Positions 1 through 6,097 of a stretch of DNA of 57,918 nucleotides are shown here, piece by piece. This stretch comes from DASUSH01 sp036375215. Lineage in GTDB: Bacteria > Actinomycetota > Thermoleophilia > Solirubrobacterales > 70-9. The notes beneath the pieces were generated by a model. It was not told where the DNA came from, did not search any database, and saw only the letters and a program-made list of their open reading frames with translations. The position numbers and the translations under genes are program-made. Each line of letters begins with the position of its first letter. The stretch's first letter is position 1. The stretch is from NCBI GenBank assembly GCA_036375215.1, contig DASUSH010000106.1:1-57918 (forward strand), written 5' to 3'.

Positions 1-824
1 ACGGTGCGTCCCGCGGTCGCCATCGTCGCCCGCATCGCCTCGAGCCCGGGCCCGCTCTTCGCGATCTCCTCGCGGTACCGGGAGACGATGAACAGGCTGT
101 AGTCGATGGCGAGGCCGAGTCCGAGGCCGGTGACGAGGTTGAGGGCGAAGATCGAGACCGAGGTGAGCTCGGCGGCGGCGGTCAGGGTAAGGAAGGTGCC
201 GACGATCGCGAGCCCGCCGACGAGGAGCGGCAGGAGCGCGGCGACGAGGCTGCGGAAGAAGAGGAGCGAGAGCAGGAAGAGGATCGGGAAGGCGTAGAGC
301 TCGGCGGTGCGCAGGTCGTCCTCGACCTGCTCGTTCACCTGGATCTGCGCGAGGGCGCCGCCGCCGACGGTGACGCCGCGCTCGCCGGCGAGCCGGTGGG
401 CGATCGCGTCGGCCGCCTCCTGCTCGGCGTCGTCCTCGGTCGGCTTCAGGGCGACGGCGAGGTACGTGGAATCGCCCTTGCGGGAGACGAACGCCTCGGA
501 GCCGCTCTCGGCGAACCCGGTGACGGCCTTCACGTCCTCCTCTGCCCCGACCTCCCTCGCGATCCGCTCGACCCGGGCGGCGCCGGCCCGCGACCGGACG
601 TCGACGCCGTCGATCAGGACGATCACGCCGTTGGATCGGTAGCCGGCCGCCTCGAGGCGCTCGTCGGCGCGGACGGTCTCGGTGTCGGGGTCGTCGGCGC
701 CGTAGGGGTCGAGCCGGTCGGCGACGCCGGAGCCGAGCGCGCCGGCGACGCCGAAGAAGACGACGCTCAGGACAACGACCCAGACGCGGCGGCGCTGCGC
801 GAGTCCGGCGAGGCGATCGAACAT
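1..824 (-). CDS. MMPL/RND-family membrane transporter, N-terminal part (cut by window edge)
   Basis: About 275 residues are visible; the gene runs off the left edge. MMPL proteins are proton-driven exporters of lipids or drugs in the cytoplasmic membrane. The start shows a first membrane helix, then an extracytoplasmic domain (roughly residues 35-175, including an IDGVDVRSRAG stretch), then a run of membrane helices containing the characteristic GLGLGLAIDYSLFIVSRYREE segment of MMPL helix 4-5, whose Asp-Tyr pair is in the proton path. The ATG overlaps the stop of the PadR gene in a TGATG junction, and a GGAG ribosome site lies inside that gene, so the two are translationally coupled. The natural substrate cannot be read from sequence. 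Confidence 0.9.
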   Translation of the reverse strand, partial: MFDRLAGLAQRRRVWVVVLSVVFFGVAGALGSGVADRLDPYGADDPDTETVRADERLEAAGYRSNGVIVLIDGVDVRSRAGAARVERIAREVGAEEDVKAVTGFAESGSEAFVSRKGDSTYLAVALKPTEDDAEQEAADAIAHRLAGERGVTVGGGALAQIQVNEQVEDDLRTAELYAFPILFLLSLLFFRSLVAALLPLLVGGLAIVGTFLTLTAAAELTSVSIFALNLVTGLGLGLAIDYSLFIVSRYREEIAKSGPGLEAMRATMATAGRT

Positions 825-1384
825 CAGGAGTTCTCCTTTCGGTTCTTGCGGAGCTCGCGTGCGGCGTCCTCGCAGTAACGGGCGCCCGACTCGTTCTGGT
901 GGATCCCGTAGCGCAGGACGGCGAGCTTGTAGGGGTTGCCGACCGCGACGACCATCGGCTCGAGCTCGCGGAGCCGCTCGGCGGTCTCGGTGTGCTCGGC
1001 GGCGCGGGCGGACAGGGCGCCGGCGCCCGAGTCGACGGCAGCGTCGCCGCCGGCCGAGGCGCTGAAGAAGAGCTTGAGGAGCTTCTCGTCCCGGTACTCG
1101 GCCACCGCCGCGGGCTCGGCGAGCCAGGCGCGTAGCGCGTCGCGGCCCGCGGGCGTCAGGCGGTGCACGGTGCGCTTGCGCGCCCCGGCGTCGTCGCGCT
1201 CGGACTCGACCAGGCCGGCCTTGCGCAGGCGCCGGAGCTCGGGGTAGATCTGGCCGTAGCTGGCGGCCCAGAAGAACCGCGTCGAGTTGTCGACGGTCTG
1301 CTTGATCTCGTAGCCGGAGCGCGGCTCGGCGTCGAGCAGGCCGAGGATCACATAGGCGGTGTTGGACAGTGAGGGCGAGGCCAT
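824..1384 (-). CDS. PadR-family transcriptional regulator
   Basis: 186 residues. The N-terminal half is a PadR winged helix: start motif LSNTAYVILGLLDAEPRSGY, then the wing region with SYGQIYPELRRLRKAGLV. The C-terminal half (from about residue 85) is the helical dimerisation/effector domain seen in the long PadR subfamily (Vir_act_alpha_C type). PadR proteins usually repress a neighbouring exporter and release DNA on binding a small ligand; here the exporter is the coupled MMPL gene, so PadR-MMPL is a two-gene self-regulated efflux unit. A TATACT box 7 nt before the ATG implies a leaderless mRNA, and a 19-bp palindrome covers that box. Confidence 0.93.
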   Translation of the reverse strand: MASPSLSNTAYVILGLLDAEPRSGYEIKQTVDNSTRFFWAASYGQIYPELRRLRKAGLVESERDDAGARKRTVHRLTPAGRDALRAWLAEPAAVAEYRDEKLLKLFFSASAGGDAAVDSGAGALSARAAEHTETAERLRELEPMVVAVGNPYKLAVLRYGIHQNESGARYCEDAARELRKNRKENS

Positions 1385-1391
1385 GGGCCGG

Positions 1392-1413
1392 AGTATATAT
1401 CGCTGGGATATAT
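1392..1413 (-). promoter_or_regulatory. -10 box and PadR-type operator of the padR-mmpl operon
   Basis: On the minus strand TATACT (1397-1392) ends 7 nt before the PadR ATG. It overlaps a perfect inverted repeat, ATATATC-N5-GATATAT (1395-1413). A repressor bound there would cover the -10 region. Autoregulation by PadR is inferred from this overlap. Confidence 0.65.
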
Positions 1414-1416
1414 CTA

Positions 1417-1436
1417 CGTGTGAGGTCGATCACACG
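1417..1436. promoter_or_regulatory. CRP/FNR-type palindrome CGTGTGA-N6-TCACACG
   Basis: Perfect 7+7 inverted repeat with a 6-bp spacer, containing the exact TGTGA-N6-TCACA consensus of the CRP family. Its centre lies about 42 bp upstream of the PadR start codon, which is the predicted leaderless start of transcription. That is the class II activator position. The binding protein is not in the window. Confidence 0.6.
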
Positions 1437-1464
1437 CCCGACCCGAACGGCGGCCGCGCGCGGT

Positions 1465-1890
1465 CTAGAGCACCTGGGCGTCGAGGAAGCCGGCGAAGAG
1501 CACCGCGAACCCGCCGATCTCGCCGACGATCAGCGCGACCATGAACGCGTGGGTGCCGCGGACCGGGTCGGCGAACTGGTTCACGGTGTCGCGCTTCCAG
1601 CCGTGGTAGCTGTAGCCGGCGATCGCGGCGGCGAAGAAGAAGACGAGCGCGCCGGCGGCGATCAGGTTCACGGTCTCCGCGAAGCCGCTGAGCTCGACGA
1701 AGGCCGCGATCATGAGGGTGGCGAAGCTGTAGAGGAGCGCCGCCCGGTGAGCGGTGTCGACGTACGGGTGTGCGAGGTGATCCTCCGCGGTCGCCATCTG
1801 GCGGTACTTCCAGACGCCGAGCGCGAGCGCCCACAGGAAGATCAGGCCGCAGGCGACGAGGACCGCCTTGGTATCGCCGCCGAGCTCCAT
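1465..1890 (-). CDS. Small integral membrane protein with four predicted helices
   Basis: 141 residues. Four hydrophobic segments are visible at about residues 7-26, 46-65, 74-93 and 115-136, joined by short charged loops; the first loop contains an HPYVDTAHRAA stretch. I do not recognise a named family with confidence, though proteins of this shape occur in other actinomycetes. It lies downstream of the GH3 gene on the same strand. Its -10-like TAGGCT includes the stop codon of that gene, so it may be transcribed on its own. Function unknown. Confidence 0.72.
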   Translation of the reverse strand: MELGGDTKAVLVACGLIFLWALALGVWKYRQMATAEDHLAHPYVDTAHRAALLYSFATLMIAAFVELSGFAETVNLIAAGALVFFFAAAIAGYSYHGWKRDTVNQFADPVRGTHAFMVALIVGEIGGFAVLFAGFLDAQVL

Positions 1891-1897
1891 CCCGGCG

Positions 1898-1903
1898 AGC
1901 CTA
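1898..1903 (-). promoter_or_regulatory. Leaderless-type -10 box TAGGCT for the 4-TM gene
   Basis: TAGGCT ends 7 nt before the ATG at 1890. Its first three bases are the TAG stop of the upstream GH3 gene. Confidence 0.45.
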
Positions 1904-3088
1904 CTCCGGCTCGGGGTCGGGGTCGGGGTCCGGCTCCTCGCCGATCAGGCCGAGCGCGCGCTTGAGCTCGAGCACGCGGCCGACCGCCTGGTCGATCCGC
2001 TCGGCGGGGATCTCGCCCGACCCGACGGCGCCGAGGAGCGCCTCGCGGACTCCCTCGGCCTCGTCGGGCGATTCGACCAGCAGCATGTCGGCGCCCGCGT
2101 TCACGGCCACGATCGCCGCCGGGCGGGTACCGGTCGTCGCCCGCACCGCGCCCGTGCCGAGGTCGTCGGTGATCGCGACCCCGGTGAAGCCGAGCTGGTC
2201 GCGGAGCAGGCCGGTCGCGACCTCCGGCGAGAGCGAGCCGGGGGTGACCGGGTCGTAGGCGGCGTAGAAGGCATGCGAGAGCATCACCGCCGGCACGCCC
2301 TCGGCGATCGCGGCCTGGAACGGGGCGAGGTCGCGCGAGGCGAGCGTCGCCGCGTCGAGGCTGACCGTCGCCGGGCCCTCGTCGGTCGAGCTCGAGGCGG
2401 CGCCGAGGCCGGGGAAGTGACGGGCGACGCAGGCGATCTCGGCCTCGGCGCAGCCGCGCACCGCCGCCGCCGTCAGCTGCGCGGTGACGTTCGCGTCGTC
2501 GGAGAAGGCGCGGTCGGCGATCGGGCTGTCGAGCGTCGCGACGTCGGCGATCGGCGCCAGGTTCATGTCGAAGCCGGCGTCGCGCAGCGCCTCGCCGGTC
2601 TCGCGCCCCCACTCGAGGGCGAGCTCGGGGTCGCCGAGGTCGCCGACGTCGAGCTCGCGGCTCTCCGGCGGCAGGTCGGCGAGCGCCCGGTACTCGCCAC
2701 CCTCCTGCGGCGTCGCCACGAGGGGTGGCACCTCGCCGCCCGCCGCCGCCGCGGAGCGCAGCTCGTCGACGAGCGCGGCGCCCTGCGTGGCGTCCAGCCA
2801 GTTCGAGGCGCGCACGACGACGCCGCCGAGCTGGCGCCCGCTCAGGGTCTCCATGACCGGCGAGGCCGAGTCGGTCCCCTCGAAGCCGACGAGCATGATC
2901 CCGTCGACCTTCTGCTCGGGGGTGAGGCCGGCGACGAGCGCGCGGACCCCCGCCGGGACATCCTCGCCGCCCGCGGCTCGTTGGTGGTCGGCCTCCGGTC
3001 CCTCGTCTCGGACCAGGAGCAGATAGACCGCGGCGGTTGCGATGACCGCGGCCCCGATCGCGATCCCGCGCCGCACGGTCCCCCTCAT
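1901..3088 (-). CDS. Glycoside hydrolase family 3 (NagZ-like) protein, membrane-anchored, with altered catalytic residues
   Basis: 395 residues. An N-terminal membrane helix (about residues 8-26) is followed by a GH3 TIM barrel. Hallmarks are LTPEQKVDGIMLVGFEG, a QEGG motif (128-131), LAPIADV (178-184), HFPGLG (224-229) and AITDDL (305-310), where Asp308 aligns with the usual nucleophile. GH3 beta-N-acetylhexosaminidases normally have Lys-His before FPG and an Asp-Ser/Thr-His acid/base triad after it; here the Lys is Arg223 and the segment after PGLG reads STDEGP with no His. The protein may thus be a weak or repurposed hydrolase of peptidoglycan sugars. The tail is a (DP)n run ending PEPE. 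Confidence 0.85.
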   Translation of the reverse strand: MRGTVRRGIAIGAAVIATAAVYLLLVRDEGPEADHQRAAGGEDVPAGVRALVAGLTPEQKVDGIMLVGFEGTDSASPVMETLSGRQLGGVVVRASNWLDATQGAALVDELRSAAAAGGEVPPLVATPQEGGEYRALADLPPESRELDVGDLGDPELALEWGRETGEALRDAGFDMNLAPIADVATLDSPIADRAFSDDANVTAQLTAAAVRGCAEAEIACVARHFPGLGAASSSTDEGPATVSLDAATLASRDLAPFQAAIAEGVPAVMLSHAFYAAYDPVTPGSLSPEVATGLLRDQLGFTGVAITDDLGTGAVRATTGTRPAAIVAVNAGADMLLVESPDEAEGVREALLGAVGSGEIPAERIDQAVGRVLELKRALGLIGEEPDPDPDPEPE

Positions 3089-3097
3089 CGGCCGCTG

Positions 3098-3122
3098 ACC
3101 TTAGATGGTCTGGTCGTATCCT
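3098..3122. promoter_or_regulatory. Divergent leaderless promoters for the GH3 gene and lysC
   Basis: The 44-bp gap holds TAAGGT on the minus strand (3103-3098, 9 nt before the GH3 ATG) and TATCCT on the plus strand (3117-3122, 10 nt before the lysC ATG). CTGACC at 3095-3100 could be the lysC -35 with a 16-bp spacer. Confidence 0.55.
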
Positions 3123-3132
3123 CCGCCGCTCG

Positions 3133-4407
3133 ATGGACGATCTCGTCGTGATGAAGTTCGGCGGCACCTCCGTCGCCGGCCCCGAGGACATCAAGCGCGC
3201 CGCGCGGCGGATCGTCGCGGCGCGCGAGGGCGGCAGCCCGGTCGTCGCGGTGCTCTCCGCGCGCGGCAAGACCACCGACGAGCTCGACCGGATGGCGCAC
3301 GAGGTCTCCGACGTCCCCGACCCGCGGGAGATGGACATGCTGCTCTCGGTGGGCGAGCGGATCTCTTGCGCGCTCTGCGCGATGGCGATCAACGACCTCG
3401 GCCACGGCGCGGTCTCCCTGACCGGCTCCCAGGCGGGGATCGTCACCGACTCGTCGCATACGAAGGCACGAATCCTGGACGTCCGCGCGGACCGCATCCG
3501 CGACGCGCTCGGGGCGGACCGGATCGTGCTGGTCGCCGGCTTCCAGGGGGTGTCGGGCGACAGCCGCGACGTCACCACGCTCGGGCGCGGGGGCTCGGAC
3601 ACGACCGCGGTCGCGCTCGCGGCCGCGCTCGGCGCGCCGGTCTGCGAGATCTACACGGACGTCGCCGGGGTCTTCAGCGCCGACCCGCGGATCGTCCCGG
3701 ACGCCCGCAAGCTCTCGGTCGTCTCCTTCGAGGAGATGCTCGAGATGTCGGCCTCGGGGGCGGGCGTGCTGCAGCTGCGCTCGGTCGAGTACGCCCGCAA
3801 CCACGGCGTCCGCATCCACTGCCGAAGCTCGTTCGAGGACGGCCCCGGTACCCTCGTCGCGGGTGAGGACGTGACGATGGAGAGGCCCCTGGTGACCGCG
3901 GTCACGCACTCGAGTGCGGAGGCCCGGGTGACCCTGACGGGCGTGCGCGACGAGCCCGGGATCGCGGGCCAGATCTTCACCGCGCTCGCCGCGGCGAACG
4001 TCAACGTCGACATGATCATCCAGAACGAGCCGGTCTCCGACGACCAGAAGGCCGATCTCTCGTTCACCGTGCCGCTCTCCGAGCTCGGCGCGGCGACGCA
4101 GGCCATCGAGTCGCTCGGTGCCGGCGACGGCATCGAGACCGACGACGCGATCGGCAAGGTCTCGATCGTCGGTGCGGGGATGCGCAGCCATCCGGGCGTC
4201 GCCGCCAAGGTCTTCTCGACGCTCGGCGAGAGCGGCATCAACATCGAGATGATCTCCACCTCGCCGATCAAGATCTCCTGCGTGATCGCCGCCGGGCAGG
4301 TCGAGGCGGCGGTCCAGGCCCTGCACTCCGCCTTCGAGCTGGGCGCGGACGCGATCCGGCCCGAGGACCCGGCGGGCGACCACCGCCCGACGATCGCGCC
4401 GTCCTGA
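3133..4407 (+). CDS. lysC: Aspartate kinase (alpha subunit)
   Basis: 424 residues. It phosphorylates aspartate, the first step toward lysine, diaminopimelate, threonine and methionine. Seen: KFGGTSVAGPEDI at the N terminus (nucleotide/phosphate site), the catalytic amino acid kinase domain to about residue 240 with LGRGGSDTTAVALAAALGA, then two ACT domains (about 265-335 and 345-410) including INIEMISTSPIKISC, typical of lysine/threonine feedback control. Start is the ATG after the divergent promoter. It overlaps the next gene by 4 nt and leads an operon with asd two genes on. An internal start at 3877 should give a separate beta subunit. Confidence 0.97.
   Translation: MDDLVVMKFGGTSVAGPEDIKRAARRIVAAREGGSPVVAVLSARGKTTDELDRMAHEVSDVPDPREMDMLLSVGERISCALCAMAINDLGHGAVSLTGSQAGIVTDSSHTKARILDVRADRIRDALGADRIVLVAGFQGVSGDSRDVTTLGRGGSDTTAVALAAALGAPVCEIYTDVAGVFSADPRIVPDARKLSVVSFEEMLEMSASGAGVLQLRSVEYARNHGVRIHCRSSFEDGPGTLVAGEDVTMERPLVTAVTHSSAEARVTLTGVRDEPGIAGQIFTALAAANVNVDMIIQNEPVSDDQKADLSFTVPLSELGAATQAIESLGAGDGIETDDAIGKVSIVGAGMRSHPGVAAKVFSTLGESGINIEMISTSPIKISCVIAAGQVEAAVQALHSAFELGADAIRPEDPAGDHRPTIAPS
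3877..4407 (+). CDS. lysC: Aspartate kinase beta subunit (internal in-frame start of lysC)
   Basis: In Corynebacterium, Bacillus and relatives lysC yields an alpha subunit and, from an internal start, a beta subunit consisting of the ACT domains. Here an in-frame ATG (codon 249 of lysC) opens with MERPLVTAVTHSSAEARVTL, matching the known position of beta starts. GAGGA at 3865-3869 lies 7 nt ahead. The product would be 176 residues. Expression is inferred by analogy. Confidence 0.55.
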   Translation: MERPLVTAVTHSSAEARVTLTGVRDEPGIAGQIFTALAAANVNVDMIIQNEPVSDDQKADLSFTVPLSELGAATQAIESLGAGDGIETDDAIGKVSIVGAGMRSHPGVAAKVFSTLGESGINIEMISTSPIKISCVIAAGQVEAAVQALHSAFELGADAIRPEDPAGDHRPTIAPS

Positions 4408-5045
4408 GCGCCTCGCCGGCCGGCCAGACGCTGCTCTCCGCCGTCGGCGGACGGCTCGGGATCGCCGAGACGACGGTCCCGTTCGTCGTCTTCGCCGCGA
4501 TCTGGGCCGCGACCGATCGCGAGGTCGGCCCGGCCGCCGCCGTCGCGGTCGGCGTCGCCTTCGCCTTCGCGCTCGCCCGGATCGCGCGCGGCGCCACGCC
4601 CCAGTTCGCGCTCTCGGGCGCGCTCGGCGTCGGGATCGCGGCCGTGGTCGCCGCGACCACGGGGCGAGCCGAGGACTTCTTCCTGCCGGGGCTCCTGCTG
4701 AACGCCGCCTCGGTGACCGCCTTCCTCGTCTCGATCCTCGCCGGGCGACCGCTGCTCGGCTACATCGCCGCGCCGATGCTGAAGGAGCATGGCGACTGGC
4801 ATCGCGACCCCGGGGTCCGCGCCCTCTACACGCGGGCGAGCTGGATCTGGGTCGGCGTCTTCTCGTTCCGCCTCGCGGTCCAGCTCCCGCTCTACCTGAC
4901 CGGCGCCGTCGGGCCGCTCGCGCTGGCCCGCGTGATCGCCGGGCCGCCGCTCTTCGCGCTCGGTCTGTGGCTGTCGTACCTCGTGCTGCGGCCCCGCTTC
5001 GACCGGCTCCACGTGCCTCTTCGCAATACTGAGGGCGATGAGTGA
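4404..5045 (+). CDS. DUF3159 family membrane protein (probable CTG start)
   Basis: About 213 residues, with helices spaced through the length and the family signature GRAEDFFLPGLLLNA, followed by RDPGVRALYTRASWIWVG and FRLAVQLPLYLTGAVG. DUF3159 proteins are actinobacterial membrane proteins of unknown role. The homologous region begins near LLSAVGGRLGIAE, well upstream of the first GTG in frame (4644), and no ATG, GTG or TTG exists in this frame between lysC and that point. The best start is CTG 4404-4406, overlapping the lysC stop as CTGA; CTG 4431 is the alternative. It overlaps asd by 8 nt, so it is translationally embedded between two lysine-pathway genes. Confidence 0.78.
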   Translation: MSASPAGQTLLSAVGGRLGIAETTVPFVVFAAIWAATDREVGPAAAVAVGVAFAFALARIARGATPQFALSGALGVGIAAVVAATTGRAEDFFLPGLLLNAASVTAFLVSILAGRPLLGYIAAPMLKEHGDWHRDPGVRALYTRASWIWVGVFSFRLAVQLPLYLTGAVGPLALARVIAGPPLFALGLWLSYLVLRPRFDRLHVPLRNTEGDE

Positions 5046-6093
5046 CGGTTACCGAGTGGGAGTGGTCGGCGCCACGGGCGCCGTGGGCTCGACGATCCTC
5101 GAGGTCCTCGCCGAGCGCGGCTTCCCGGTCGGCGAGCTCGTGCCGTTCAGCTCCGAGCGCTCCGCCGGCAAGCGGCTGCCGTTCGGCGGCGGCGAGGTCG
5201 AGTGCCGTCCGCTCTCCGCCGAGGCGATCGAAGGGCTCGAGATCGTGCTCTCCTCGGCGGGCGGCGCGGTCAGCGCCGAGTGGGCGCCGCGCTTCGTCGA
5301 GGCCGGGGCCGTCGTCGTCGACAACACGAGCTTCTGGCGCATGCACGACGAGGTCCCCCTGGTCGTCTCCGAGGTCAACCCGGACGCGGCGGCCGAGCAC
5401 CGCGGCATCATCGCCAACCCGAACTGCACGACGATGCAGATGGTCGTCGCCCTCGCCCCGATCTGGCGCGAGGCCGGGATCGAGCGCCTGGTCGTCTCCA
5501 CCTACCAGTCGGTCTCGGGAACGGGGCGTAACGCGGTCGAGGAGCTCGTGTCCCAGTCGCGGGCGCTCCTCGACGGCGAGGAGGCGCGCGCCGAGGTCTA
5601 CCCCCACCCGATCGCATTCAACGTCCTGCCCCAGGTCGAGACCTTCAAGGACGGGGACGACTACACCACCGAGGAGCGCAAGGTGATGGCCGAGACGCGC
5701 AAGATCCTCGGTACCGGTGCCGAGCTGCGGATCTCCGCGACCTGCGCCCGAGTGCCCGTGATTACCGGCCACTCCGAGTCCGTGAACGTGCAGACGCGCG
5801 ACCCGCTCTCGCCGGAGGAGTGCCGCGAGCTGCTCGCCTCCGCGCCCGGCGTCGTCGTCATGGACGACCCCGGTGAGGGGATCTACCCGCTACCGACCGC
5901 GGTCGCCGGCCGCGACGAAGTGCTGGTCGGCCGGATCCGCCGCGATCCCTCGCACGAGAACTGCCTGAACCTCTGGGTCGTCGGCGACAACCTGCGCAAG
6001 GGCGCCGCGACGAACGCCGTCCAGGTCGCCGAGCTCCTCCACGAGCGCGGCCTGGTCGGGATCCCCGAAGGGGCGGCGGCTCCCGCCGCCTAG
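5038..6093 (+). CDS. asd: Aspartate-semialdehyde dehydrogenase
   Basis: 351 residues, normal length. It reduces aspartyl phosphate to aspartate semialdehyde with NADPH, the second step after LysC. Seen: N-terminal NADP-binding VGVVGATGAVGSTILEVL, the catalytic cysteine in NPNCTTMQM (about residue 129), the YQSVSGTGRNAVEEL segment, and a late substrate-binding RVPVITGHSESV with the active-site His. The start ATG lies inside the end of the DUF3159 gene with GAGGG just upstream. The next gene starts 4 nt after the stop. Confidence 0.97.
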   Translation: MSDGYRVGVVGATGAVGSTILEVLAERGFPVGELVPFSSERSAGKRLPFGGGEVECRPLSAEAIEGLEIVLSSAGGAVSAEWAPRFVEAGAVVVDNTSFWRMHDEVPLVVSEVNPDAAAEHRGIIANPNCTTMQMVVALAPIWREAGIERLVVSTYQSVSGTGRNAVEELVSQSRALLDGEEARAEVYPHPIAFNVLPQVETFKDGDDYTTEERKVMAETRKILGTGAELRISATCARVPVITGHSESVNVQTRDPLSPEECRELLASAPGVVVMDDPGEGIYPLPTAVAGRDEVLVGRIRRDPSHENCLNLWVVGDNLRKGAATNAVQVAELLHERGLVGIPEGAAAPAA

Positions 6094-6097
6094 CCGG

